Positions 16,534 to 24,831 of a stretch of DNA of 64,000 nucleotides are shown piece after piece. The position numbers were made by a program, and so were the translations under genes. Source of the DNA: Roseomonas populi (GTDB taxonomy: Bacteria > Pseudomonadota > Alphaproteobacteria > Acetobacterales > Acetobacteraceae); the NCBI RefSeq assembly GCF_024594815.1, contig NZ_JANJOU010000016.1, positions 62,001-126,000 on the forward strand, in the 5' to 3' direction. The notes under the pieces are model-generated. The model was not told the origin of the DNA and did no database searches. It saw only the letters and a program-made list of their open reading frames with translations. Position 1 is the first letter of the stretch. Each line of letters opens with the position of its first letter.

Positions 16534-17853
16534 TCAGGGCAGCACGAGCTCGGCTGCCAGCCCGCCGCCATCGGTCCGGTTGTAGAGGCGAACAGAGCCG
16601 CCGATGCTCCCCGCCAGTTGCCCGGCGATAGCAAGACCCAGCCCGGTCCCGCCCGTGTCGCGGCTGCGCGACCCTTCCAGCCGGACGAAGGGCTGCATCA
16701 CGGCGTCCAGCATGTCCTCCGGGATGCCGGGGCCGCGGTCCCGGACCGTGATGACCGTCCGACCGTCCCTGCCACGCTCGACGCCGATCTCGGCCGTGCC
16801 CGCGAACTTGAGGGCATTGTCGAGGAAGTTGGAGAGGATACGCCGAAGCGCGTGCGGCTTGGTGGAGACCACGCCTTCCACCAGGGCGGCGACGGTGACG
16901 TCCTTGCCGGTATCCTGGTAGTCGCAGGCGAGGCTGTCCACAAAGGCCGCGAGGTCAATACGAGCCTCCTTCTCCCCGCTGCCATGGGCGCTGCGGGCAT
17001 AGGCAATGCCGTCCTGGACCAGCGCCTCGATCTCGCGCAGATCGTGCACCAGCTTGTCCCGCTCCGGCGAATCCGGCGCCATGTCCGCGCGCAGGCGCAT
17101 CCGCGTGATAGGCGTCTGCAGGTCGTGGGAGATGGCGGCGAGGATCTGTACCCGCTCCTCCAGGTACCCGGCGATCCGGCGGCGCATGGCGTTGAAGGCG
17201 CGGGCCGCATGGGCCACCTCGCTGGGGCCGGTCTCGCTCAGGTCGGTGCCCTTCCGGTTCGGATCCAGCGCGTCGGCCGCCGCCGCCAACTCGCCGAGCG
17301 GCCGCAGCGCCTGGTTCATGGCGAGCCAGGCGCAGAGCACGAGTAGGACCATCTGCGCGGCCAGAACCCAGGGCAGCCAACTGGCGACGGGCATGACGCC
17401 GCGCGGCGTGATGTCGATGGTCAGGGGACTGCCGTCGTTCAGGGTCAGGTGGGCCTGTAGCCGCTCCCGCCCCCCGGGGATGGATCGGATGGCGACGGGG
17501 AACCGCCCGCCCGCCGCCTCCTCGATCCGCGCCGCGATCTCGCGCCTCCGGGTGGACGTTTCCGCCACACCCGGCTCTCCGGGGCCGATCACGAAGCGAT
17601 AGCTGCCGCGGGCCAGCCATTCGGCAAGCCAGGGACGGTCCTCCGCCGGGCTCCGGTCGAGGATGTTGATCGAGGTGGCGACGTCGCTCTCCAGCGTGCC
17701 AAGCATCACCGCCTTGGCCGACAGGTACCGTTCGGCGCCCAACGCGGCGAGGGACAGGCCATAGGCCGCGGCCAGGCCGGCGAGGAGGATGAAAAAGACG
17801 CGGAGCCGCAGGGTGCGCGGCCACCAGCCGCGGGAGGCGTGCGCGGCGCTCAC
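16534..17853 (-). CDS. Sensor histidine kinase
   Basis: 439 residues. Two membrane segments (about 18-40 and 160-178) flank a periplasmic domain of about 120 residues; then HAMP (about 180-232), HisKA with H243 in ISHDLQTP, and a HATPase_c domain (NFLDNALKF, DRGPGIPEDM, GGTGLGLAIA). The GTG start at 17853 overlaps the TGA of the response-regulator gene (GTGA). It forms a two-component pair with that regulator. The divergent DipZ-like gene suggests that the pair senses an envelope redox or metal stress (inference). Confidence 0.92.
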   Translation of the reverse strand: MSAAHASRGWWPRTLRLRVFFILLAGLAAAYGLSLAALGAERYLSAKAVMLGTLESDVATSINILDRSPAEDRPWLAEWLARGSYRFVIGPGEPGVAETSTRRREIAARIEEAAGGRFPVAIRSIPGGRERLQAHLTLNDGSPLTIDITPRGVMPVASWLPWVLAAQMVLLVLCAWLAMNQALRPLGELAAAADALDPNRKGTDLSETGPSEVAHAARAFNAMRRRIAGYLEERVQILAAISHDLQTPITRMRLRADMAPDSPERDKLVHDLREIEALVQDGIAYARSAHGSGEKEARIDLAAFVDSLACDYQDTGKDVTVAALVEGVVSTKPHALRRILSNFLDNALKFAGTAEIGVERGRDGRTVITVRDRGPGIPEDMLDAVMQPFVRLEGSRSRDTGGTGLGLAIAGQLAGSIGGSVRLYNRTDGGGLAAELVLP

Positions 17854-18590
17854 CCCATGGGTTCCGTGATCTCGACCGAGGCCGAGAAGACGTAGCCCTC
17901 ACTCCGCACGGTCTTGATGTAGGCCGGGTCGCGCGCGTCGTCGCGCAGCCGCTGGCGCAGGCGGCTCACCAGCAGGTCGATGGAGCGGTCGAAGAGCTCC
18001 GCGTCTCGCCCCTGGGTGAGGTTGAGGAGCTGGTCGCGGTTCAGGACGCGGTTGGGGTGGTCGATGAAGACGCGGAGGAGCCGGTACTCGGCGCCGCTCA
18101 GCGCTACCTCAGTGCCCTCCCTGTCGATCAGGTGCCGGCCCACGGTGTTAAGGCGCCAGTTGCCGAAGGTCAGGACCTTGCCGGCCTCGCTGATCTGCAG
18201 GTTGGGCGGCAGCATCCGGGTTCGGCGCAGCACGGCGTTGATGCGCGCCAGCAGCTCCCGCGCGGCGAAGGGCTTCAGCACGTAGTCATCCGCGCCCATC
18301 TCGAGCCCGATGATGCGGTCGGTCTCGTCGCTGCGGGCCGTCAGCATGAGGATGGGGATGGCCTTGTGCCTGCCCCCGCGCAGTTCGCGGCAGAGGGTCA
18401 GCCCGTCCTCCCTCGGCATCATGATGTCGAGCACGACCAGGTCCACCGTGTTGGCGTCCAGGAAGCTCCGCATCTGCCGTCCGTCGGCGGCCACCGTCAC
18501 GCGCAGGCCGTTCCGTCTCAGGTACTCGGAGACCAGATCGCGGATCTCCCGGTCGTCGTCGACGATCAGGATGTGGTCGACATGGTCCAT
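17850..18590 (-). CDS. OmpR-family response regulator
   Basis: 246 residues from the ATG at 18590 (MDHVDHILIVDDD); a longer frame upstream is intergenic DNA. Receiver domain with D10-D12, phospho-acceptor D55 (LVVLDIMMP) and K106 (LKPF); winged-helix domain with RVLNRDQLL and RSIDLLVSRLRQRL and the ending YIKTVRSEGYVF. It is the first gene of the regulator-kinase pair. The 300-base region upstream, shared with the DipZ-like gene, carries spaced GTATC direct repeats that fit a dimeric OmpR-type binder. Confidence 0.93.
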   Translation of the reverse strand: MDHVDHILIVDDDREIRDLVSEYLRRNGLRVTVAADGRQMRSFLDANTVDLVVLDIMMPREDGLTLCRELRGGRHKAIPILMLTARSDETDRIIGLEMGADDYVLKPFAARELLARINAVLRRTRMLPPNLQISEAGKVLTFGNWRLNTVGRHLIDREGTEVALSGAEYRLLRVFIDHPNRVLNRDQLLNLTQGRDAELFDRSIDLLVSRLRQRLRDDARDPAYIKTVRSEGYVFSASVEITEPMG

Positions 18591-18619
18591 GCCCGTCCTC
18601 CTCGCCGCCCGCCGCGAGT

Positions 18620-18843
18620 GTATCGTGCCCGCTCCGGGGATGACGACCCCGGCTTGCCGCAGGATAGGATCGGCCGGGTATCCCGCCTGTATCGGCGTGG
18701 GCCTGAATTGTATGCCCACGTATCTCCGACCGGGACGGGGTGGGCGCTGCCCGGCCCGCGCCGGAATGTACCGGCGTGTATGGCGCGGCCCCGCAGCGAC
18801 ACCGCGGTACGCTTCCCGCCGCCCGGGCACATACCCCGGATAC
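18620..18843. promoter_or_regulatory. Array of GTATC half-sites between the two-component genes and dipZ
   Basis: Direct-repeat pairs on the plus strand: GTATC 18678-18682 and 18689-18693 (11 apart); GTATG 18710-18714 and GTATC 18720-18724 (10 apart); GTACC 18768-18772 and GTATG 18778-18782 (10 apart). A fourth pair is on the minus strand (18839-18843 and 18830-18834), and a single GTATC is at 18620-18624. Spacing by one helical turn is typical of OmpR-family operators. Confidence 0.6.
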
Positions 18844-18890
18844 CCGGCCCCGCTGGGATGGCGGCACGGCTTCAATCCCCGGAGGTGGCC

Positions 18891-20645
18891 ATGCCCTTTC
18901 TCCTCGTCGCTTACATCGGCGGCGCGCTGACGATCCTCAGCCCCTGCATCCTGCCGGTCATCCCCTTCGTCCTCGCGCGGGCCGGGCGTTCCTTCCTGCG
19001 CGATACGCTACCGATGCTGGCCGGCATGGCCATCACCTTCGCCCTGGTCGCCTCGCTGGGGGCAGTGGGCGGGGGATGGGCAGTCCGGGCGAATGAGATC
19101 GGGCGCCTCGTCGCGATCCTGCTGCTGGCGCTCTTCGGCACCGCTCTGCTGCTGCCCGGTCTGGCGAACACCCTGGCCCGGCCCTTCGTGGCTGGGGGCA
19201 ACCGGCTGATCGGCGCCGCCGGCGGCCGCCGATGGGGCGCCGCCGGCTCGCTGCTGGTCGGCGTGGCGACGGGGATGCTCTGGACACCGTGCGCCGGGCC
19301 GATCCTCGGCCTCGTGCTGACGGGGGCAGCGCTGAACGGCGCCAATATCGGCACGGCGCTGTTGCTGCTGGCCTATGCCGCCGGCGCGGGCACCTCGCTG
19401 GCCGTGGCACTGCTCGCAGGCCGGCTGGCCCTGGCCCTGGCCACCCTGAGGGGATTGCTCGGCGCTGGGGAATGGGTGCGGCGCAGCCTGGGCGCCGCCG
19501 TCCTCGCCGGCGTGACCGTCATCGCGCTGCGCCTCGACACGGGTGCGCTGGCGCGGGTGTCCTACGCCAGCACCACGGCCGCCGAGCGGGCGGTGCTTAA
19601 CAGGCTGCGTCCCGCCCCGACTCCCGCGGCCGAAAGCGGCGCCGAGGCTTCCGACGCCGCCCCGCCATACCGCAGCAGCTTGCCCGTGCAGGGCAGCGCG
19701 GCCCCGCTGGAAGGCGCGGTGCATTGGCTGAACTCTCCACCGCTAGCGACGGAGGCGCTGCGCGACAAGGTGGTGCTGGTCGATTTCTGGACCTACTCCT
19801 GCATCAACTGCATCCGCACCACCCCCTACCTGCGCGCCTGGGCGGAGCGGTACCGGGACCAGGGCCTCGTCGTCGTCGGTGTCCACACGCCGGAGTTCGC
19901 CTTCGAGAAGCGGCTCCAGAACGTGCGCCGCGCCGTGTCCGACTTCGGGATCACCTATCCCGTGGCGGTGGACAGCGATTACCGAATCTGGCGCGCCTGG
20001 CGGAACAACGCCTGGCCGGCTTTCTACCTCGTCGATGCCAGCGGGCGCATCCGCTACAGCCAGTTCGGCGAGGGGCACTACGATCGCTTAGAGGCCGCCA
20101 TCCAGGACCTGCTGCGCGAGGCGGGCAGCGGCATGCCGGCCGGCGCAGCGGCCGAGCCCCGGCCCCAGGCCATCGAGGCGGCGCCGGACCTGGCCAACAT
20201 CCGCTCCGGCGAGACCTATGTCGGCTATCGTCAGGCCAGCAACTTCGCCTCCCGCGAGCGCGTGCGGGACGACGCGGCGCGGGACTACTCTATCGGCGAC
20301 CTGCGCGTGAACGAATGGGGCCTGTCCGGCAACTGGACGGTTCAGGCCGAGCAGGCCGTGCTGAACGTGCCCGGCGGCGGCCTCGACCACCGCTTCAGCG
20401 CGCGGGATCTGCACCTGGTGCTCGGCCCCGGTGGCGCCGGCAGCCCCGTGCGCTTCCGCGTTACGATCGACGGGCAGGCGCCCGGCGCCGATCACGGCGC
20501 GGACACGGATGCCGAGGGCTACGGCACGGTGGACGCGACCCGTCTCTACCAACTCGTCCGCCAGTCGGGCGCCGTGCGGGCGCGCCGCTTCGAGATCCGA
20601 TTCCTTGATCCCGGCGTCGAGGCCTTCGCCTTCACCTTCGGCTGA
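18891..20645 (+). CDS. dipZ: DipZ-type CcdA-thioredoxin fusion protein
   Basis: 584 residues from the ATG at 18891, preceded by GGAGGTGG. Residues 1 to about 215 form a CcdA/DsbD-like membrane domain with six or more helices and paired cysteines C19 (SPCILP) and C134 (TPCAGP). A thioredoxin-like domain follows with C304-I-N-C307 (WTYSCINC), and the C-terminal about 180 residues (GETYVGYRQASNF... FAFTFG) form the beta-rich module typical of DipZ. It carries electrons across the membrane to envelope thiols. It is divergent from the two-component genes and probably their target. Confidence 0.9.
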   Translation: MPFLLVAYIGGALTILSPCILPVIPFVLARAGRSFLRDTLPMLAGMAITFALVASLGAVGGGWAVRANEIGRLVAILLLALFGTALLLPGLANTLARPFVAGGNRLIGAAGGRRWGAAGSLLVGVATGMLWTPCAGPILGLVLTGAALNGANIGTALLLLAYAAGAGTSLAVALLAGRLALALATLRGLLGAGEWVRRSLGAAVLAGVTVIALRLDTGALARVSYASTTAAERAVLNRLRPAPTPAAESGAEASDAAPPYRSSLPVQGSAAPLEGAVHWLNSPPLATEALRDKVVLVDFWTYSCINCIRTTPYLRAWAERYRDQGLVVVGVHTPEFAFEKRLQNVRRAVSDFGITYPVAVDSDYRIWRAWRNNAWPAFYLVDASGRIRYSQFGEGHYDRLEAAIQDLLREAGSGMPAGAAAEPRPQAIEAAPDLANIRSGETYVGYRQASNFASRERVRDDAARDYSIGDLRVNEWGLSGNWTVQAEQAVLNVPGGGLDHRFSARDLHLVLGPGGAGSPVRFRVTIDGQAPGADHGADTDAEGYGTVDATRLYQLVRQSGAVRARRFEIRFLDPGVEAFAFTFG

Positions 20646-20686
20646 TCCGCCTTCCCGATCCATCACACCGCAGGAGCAGGCCCGTG

Positions 20687-20980
20687 ATGAAGCGGCATAA
20701 CGTCACCGCCCTCGCCATGGCCATCGCGGCCAGAACTTCCGCGGTGGACGCCGAGGTGCGGAACGTCGTCATTGTCCACGGTGCCCTGACCGACGGCTAT
20801 CTCGCTCTACTGGCTGACGGGAACGGGTGCCTCTGCCGCGCGCATCTCCTGGAAGGACCATTCGAACAGCTTCAACGTGCGCGAGATCACGGGCAAGCCC
20901 ATGGCAGTCACTTCGCGGCCTGAGAGCAGCTGCGGATCTTCGTGGACGAGGCGCGCGAGGCCTTCCGGCGCCTGCGCTGA
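20687..20980 (+). pseudogene. Fused gene remnants: hydrolase N-terminus joined to an unknown C-terminus
   Basis: An ATG at 20687 with a good ribosome site (CAGGAGCAGG) opens a signal-like sequence and then VRNVVIVHGALTDG, the oxyanion-loop strand of alpha/beta hydrolases. The similarity then stops abruptly. In another frame at about 20840-20926 the strand reads SWKDHSNSFNVREITGKPM, and after a further frame change EQLRIFVDEAREAFRRLR ends at a TGA near 20980. Two genes appear to have been joined by an internal deletion and then frameshifted. The C-terminal part is not recognised. Confidence 0.5.
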
Positions 20981-21342
20981 TCCGCCGCACCTCCGGGCGA
21001 GCCGCGCCGTGCCCTTCGGGCCGGCGCGGCCGCAACCGCTTCTACCGTCGCGGTTGCAAGGGGGCACGGGTGCTGGTGTGCCCGCGATGCCGGAAACTTC
21101 CGATCACTGCCGGAGGTCCAGCCTTCTCTCGATCCGCCACGCACTGCCAAGGCGGCCAGATTGCCATCCCCCGGACAGTCCTTCAAGCAGTTCCCGGGAG
21201 GTCGCGTCATCGACATTGTATCGCCGCGTGTACAGCAGCCCGCCCTGTACAGGGTCTTGCAGATCCCGGGAGTCCGCGACATCGCGGCGATACAGCGGCG
21301 CGGTCTTCTCCCCTTCGCCAACGACGTGAAGAGGAGACAGTG
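20981..21342. other. Intergenic leader of the exported hydrolase
   Basis: No gene is recognised. The notable content is a nested inverted repeat at 21217-21294, listed separately. The last bases carry the GAGGAGA ribosome site of the hydrolase gene. Confidence 0.5.
21217..21294. promoter_or_regulatory. Nested inverted repeats containing GTATC
   Basis: Outer arms TGTATCGCCGC (21217-21227) and its exact complement (21284-21294) enclose inner arms TGTACAG (21229-21235) and CTGTACA (21245-21251). GTATC and GTACA start 12 bases apart, echoing the half-sites in front of dipZ. It lies about 50-125 bases upstream of the hydrolase start, a natural operator position. Confidence 0.5.
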
Positions 21343-22407
21343 ATGCCCGAACAGATAGATCAGCGCCGCAGGACGTTCCTTGGGACCGCCGCCCTGGGTG
21401 TCGCGGCCACCGGGCTGGCCACCATCAAGCCCGCCCTCGCCCAGCAGGAACCACAGGGCGCTTCGCCGCCCACCCGCCTGGCGGCCCGCCCCGTGGCCGT
21501 GGGCCGCACGGCCTTCCCGGCCCTGAAGCATATCCGGGCCGGCGTCCTGGACGTGGCCTATGTCGAGGAGGGCCCGGCGGACGGCAACCCGGTCCTGCTG
21601 TTCCATGGCTGGCCCTACGACATCCACGCCTTCGTGGACGTGGCGCCGATCCTGACGGCGGCGGGCTACCGGGTGATCATCCCCTATCTCCGCGGCTACG
21701 GCGCCACGCGCTTCCTCTCCGCCGACACGCCCCGCAACGGCCAGCAGAGCGCGCTCGCGGTGGACGCCATCGCGCTGATGGACGCACTGGGCATCCAGAA
21801 GGCCCTCGTCGCCGGCTTCGACTGGGGCGCCCGCAACGCCTGCATCCTGGCCGCCCTGTTCCCCGAGCGCTGCACGGCCCTTGTCTCCGTCAGCGGCTAT
21901 CTCATCGGCAGCCAGGAGGCCAACCGCGCGCCCCTGCCGCCGAAGGCGGAGCTGCTGTGGTGGTACCAGTTCTACTTCGCCACGGAGCGCGGCGCGCAGG
22001 GCTACGCGAAGAACACGCGGGACTTCGTGCGCCTGATCTGGGAACTGGCCTCGCCGAAATGGCGGTTCGACGACGCCACCTTCGACCGCTCCGCGACGGC
22101 GCTCGACAACCCGGACCATGTGGCGATCTCGATCCACAACTATCGCTGGCGCCTGGCCCTGGCCCAGGGTGAGGCGAAGTACGACGAGCTGGAGGCGAAG
22201 CTCGCCGCCTTTCCCACGATCGGCCTGCCCACCATCACGCTGGAGGGCGACGCGAACGGCGCCCCCTATCCGCCGCCGGCCAGCTACGCCCGCAAGTTCA
22301 CCGGCCGCTACCAGCACCGGGACATCACCGGCGGCATCGGCCACGACCTGCCGCAGGAAGCGCCGCGTGAGTTCGCCCAGGCGATCCTGGATGTGGACCG
22401 GTTCTAA
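21343..22407 (+). CDS. Tat-exported alpha/beta hydrolase, epoxide hydrolase-like
   Basis: 354 residues. A twin-arginine signal (RRRTFLGTAALG, cleavage near ALAQ) indicates folded export. The hydrolase core has HGWP (88-91), nucleophile D160 in GFDWGAR and H334 in GIGHDLP. An aspartate nucleophile rather than serine points to epoxide hydrolases or haloalkane dehalogenases. The substrate is unknown. A GAGGAGA ribosome site precedes the ATG. The upstream inverted repeats share GTATC with the dipZ region, so control by the same response regulator is possible. A small lipoprotein gene follows after 31 bases. Confidence 0.88.
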   Translation: MPEQIDQRRRTFLGTAALGVAATGLATIKPALAQQEPQGASPPTRLAARPVAVGRTAFPALKHIRAGVLDVAYVEEGPADGNPVLLFHGWPYDIHAFVDVAPILTAAGYRVIIPYLRGYGATRFLSADTPRNGQQSALAVDAIALMDALGIQKALVAGFDWGARNACILAALFPERCTALVSVSGYLIGSQEANRAPLPPKAELLWWYQFYFATERGAQGYAKNTRDFVRLIWELASPKWRFDDATFDRSATALDNPDHVAISIHNYRWRLALAQGEAKYDELEAKLAAFPTIGLPTITLEGDANGAPYPPPASYARKFTGRYQHRDITGGIGHDLPQEAPREFAQAILDVDRF

Positions 22408-22438
22408 CCCCGACCATCACCTGAAAGGATAAGAGACC

Positions 22439-22606
22439 ATGAGCCATCCTCGCTCGGCGAGCCGTGCCGTCCTGGCCGCGTTCGGCCTCGCCCTCCTCAG
22501 CGCCTGCGCGCCGTCCACCCCGCCACCCTTCATCGGGAACGAGGAGATGCGCGGCGGACCGCTGCCGGCCGCGGCAAACAAAGCGCCCCCACCCGGGGCC
22601 GCCTAG
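22439..22606 (+). CDS. Small lipoprotein
   Basis: 55 codons, ATG at 22439 after AAAGGAT. The N-terminal segment is a lipoprotein signal: basic start (SHPRSASRAV), hydrophobic core and the lipobox LLSAC, so the mature protein would start at C23 and be only about 33 residues, rich in Pro and Ala. Probably an inner- or outer-membrane anchored peptide like entericidin-type proteins; function unknown. It follows the exported hydrolase on the same strand. Its TAG stop shares the bases CTAG with the TAG stop of the convergent Bug gene. Confidence 0.7.
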   Translation: MSHPRSASRAVLAAFGLALLSACAPSTPPPFIGNEEMRGGPLPAAANKAPPPGAA

Positions 22607-23583
22607 TCCAGTGTCATTCCCGCCAGCACGCGGCGCCAACGCTCCCCCTCCTTCGTGACCGCCTCGGCAAAGGTGGCCGCACCGCCGCCGAGCGGAACCG
22701 TTCCCTGGGCCGCCAGCTTCACCCGGATCTCAGAGGAGGCCATGGCGCGGGTGAAGGCATCCTCCAGCACCGCTCGGACCGGCTCCGGCGTGGCGCGCGG
22801 CAAGACAATGCCCGCGGAGGAACCGTTCACGAGACCGGGCATGCCCGCCTCGGCCGCGCCCGGCGTCTCCGGCAGCAGCGCCAGCCGCTCTCGCACCGCG
22901 GCGACCAGGGCGCGCAGCGTGCCGGCTCGGATATGCTCCACGACAACAGGCGTCGCCTCCGCGGTGGCTGAGACCTCGCCGGCGAGCACCGCCTGCACGC
23001 CGGCGGCGCCGGACCGGTAGTGCACCGCGGTCAGTTCCGCCCCGCCCAGGAACTGCAGGAGGGCGAGGGTCTGGTGCGGGGAGCTGCCGGCCCCGGCCGT
23101 GCTCCAGGTCAGCCGTCGGGGCTCCGATCGGGCCAGGGCGATGAACTCCCTCAGTCCGGCGCCGTCCGGCAGCAGGCCGGGGCGGACCACCAAGATATGG
23201 GGCGTGTCGGCGAGCGGCGCGACGAAGGAGAAGTCCTTCGCCGGATCGAAGGGAAGCCGGCGGTACAGCACGGGGTTCACCGCCAGCATGCCGATGCTGC
23301 AGAAGAGCACGGTGTACCCGTCCGGCTGCGCGCGCGCCGCGGCCTCGGCCGCGATGTTGCCGCCCGCGCCCGTGCGGTTCTCCACCACCACGGGCTGGCC
23401 GAGAATGGGGCTCGTCGCCTCCGCCACGATGCGGGCCACGAGGTCGCTGATCCCGCCGGGACCGAAGGGCACGATCATCCGCAGCGGGCGCGCGGGAAAG
23501 GCCTGCGCCAGCGCTGGTCGCGCCAGGGTCGTCAGGACGGGCGCGGCGAGGGCAGGCCCCGCCAGGAAGGTGCGGCGCCTCAC
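22603..23583 (-). CDS. Bug/TctC-family solute-binding protein, coupled to a TRAP receptor
   Basis: 326 residues from a GTG at 23583 that overlaps the TGA of the TRAP receptor gene (GTGA). Signal VRRRTFLAGPALAAPVL is twin-arginine-like. Core motifs MIVPFGPGGISD, VVVENRTGAGGNIA and AQPDGYTVLFC are intact and the C-terminus WRRVLAGMTLD is complete. A much longer upstream frame is an artefact of reading the TRAP gene out of frame. Coupling with a receptor from an unrelated transporter class, without any permease gene, is unusual. Confidence 0.9.
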   Translation of the reverse strand: MRRRTFLAGPALAAPVLTTLARPALAQAFPARPLRMIVPFGPGGISDLVARIVAEATSPILGQPVVVENRTGAGGNIAAEAAARAQPDGYTVLFCSIGMLAVNPVLYRRLPFDPAKDFSFVAPLADTPHILVVRPGLLPDGAGLREFIALARSEPRRLTWSTAGAGSSPHQTLALLQFLGGAELTAVHYRSGAAGVQAVLAGEVSATAEATPVVVEHIRAGTLRALVAAVRERLALLPETPGAAEAGMPGLVNGSSAGIVLPRATPEPVRAVLEDAFTRAMASSEIRVKLAAQGTVPLGGGAATFAEAVTKEGERWRRVLAGMTLD

Positions 23584-24677
23584 CGCGCGGCTCGCCGCAG
23601 GCGCAGCATCATGCTGTCGAAGGAGTAGTCTGCGACCTGATGATAGCCGTAGGAGCGGTCGCGGAAGGCCACCTGACTCTCCAGCAGTTCCTTGAAGCGC
23701 GGGGAATGGGCCGACATCTCCGCAAAGACCTCCTGAGTGGTCCGGTAGAAAGCGTCCAGCACCTCGTTCGGGAAGGCGCGGAGCTGGGTCCCGTTGGCGA
23801 CAAGGCGGTACAGCGCCTCCACGTTCTTCCAGTCGTACTGCGCGAGCATCCACTGCGTCGCGGCGCCAGAGGCGGTGGTGAGCACGGCCTGATAGGATTT
23901 CGGCAGCTCGTTCCAGCGCTCCAGGTTGATGAAGGCGTGGAACACGGCGCCGCCCTCGCCCCAGCCGGGATAGTAGTAGTAGCGCGCAACCTTCTCGAAG
24001 CCGAGCTTCGCGTCGTCATAGGGGCCGACATACTCGACGCCGTCGATCGTGCCGCGCTCCAGCGCTGCGTAGATGTCGCCGGGCGCGATCTGCTGCGGCA
24101 CCACGCCGAGCTTGGCCATCACGTTCCCGGCCAGCCCGGCCACGCGGAACTTGAGCCCTTTCAGGTCCTCGACCGAGCGAATCTCCTTGCGGTACCAACC
24201 GCCCATCTGGTTCCCGCTGTTGCCGAGCGGCAGGCCGTAGACGTTGTACTCCTTCAGCAGGCGGTTCAGCATCTCGTTGCCACCGCCGTGGTACAGCCAG
24301 GCGGCTTGCTGCCGCGGGTTCAGCATGAAGGGCACAGTGGTGGTGAAGGCGAAGGCCGGATCCTTGCCGGTGAAGAACAGGCCCCCGGTATGCGCCATCT
24401 CGACGCTGTTCGACGACACGGCGTCCAGCGCCTGCAACCCCGGCACGATCTCCCCGGCCGCGAAGGGGGTGATGCGGAACCTGCCATCCGTCATCTCGCC
24501 GACGACGCGCGCGAGGTACTCGCAGGCGGAGTAGGTCACGTCGAGCGCCTTCGGGAAGGAACTGGTCATGCGCCACCGGATCTCGGGCGCGGATTGCGCC
24601 AGCGCCGGTGCGGCGAGGGCGGGCAGGACGAGAGCGGGCGCCGCGGAGCCCGCGGCCATGAGGTGACGACGACGCAT
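23580..24677 (-). CDS. TRAP transporter solute-binding protein, TakP-like
   Basis: 365 residues from the ATG at 24677 (MRRRHLMAAGSAAPAL), preceded by AGGAG; eleven further codons upstream are not needed. Twin-arginine-like signal, then WRMTSSFPKALD, GGLFFTGKDPAFAF, GNSGNQMGGWYRKEI, LKFRVAGLAG with the conserved arginine, and GTIDGVEYVGPYDD. This pattern is that of the TakP/2-oxoacid or monocarboxylate receptors. No DctQM genes adjoin, so it must use permeases encoded elsewhere. It is divergent from the MOSC operon. Confidence 0.9.
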   Translation of the reverse strand: MRRRHLMAAGSAAPALVLPALAAPALAQSAPEIRWRMTSSFPKALDVTYSACEYLARVVGEMTDGRFRITPFAAGEIVPGLQALDAVSSNSVEMAHTGGLFFTGKDPAFAFTTTVPFMLNPRQQAAWLYHGGGNEMLNRLLKEYNVYGLPLGNSGNQMGGWYRKEIRSVEDLKGLKFRVAGLAGNVMAKLGVVPQQIAPGDIYAALERGTIDGVEYVGPYDDAKLGFEKVARYYYYPGWGEGGAVFHAFINLERWNELPKSYQAVLTTASGAATQWMLAQYDWKNVEALYRLVANGTQLRAFPNEVLDAFYRTTQEVFAEMSAHSPRFKELLESQVAFRDRSYGYHQVADYSFDSMMLRLRRAAR

Positions 24678-24786
24678 CGGGAAGCTCCTGATCGGTCCGG
24701 GCCAGGACATTACAGACCCGGCACCAAGCCGTTGCCCAGCATGAATCCGCGATTTGCTTGCTGAAATCCGTCTTCCTGGTAAGAGT

Positions 24787-24819
24787 GATGATCATCAGGC
24801 AACAAGTTGCCCAAAGTTG
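24787..24819. promoter_or_regulatory. Two dyads in the TRAP receptor/MOSC divergent region
   Basis: GATGATCATC (24787-24796) is a perfect ten-base palindrome. It is followed by GGCAAC-AA-GTTGCC (24798-24811), a perfect dyad, and AAGTTG is repeated ten bases on at 24814-24819. The site lies 13-45 bases before the MOSC start, in operator range; the XRE/cupin regulator at the end of that operon is a candidate binder. Confidence 0.5.
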
Positions 24820-24831
24820 GAGCAGGAACGA

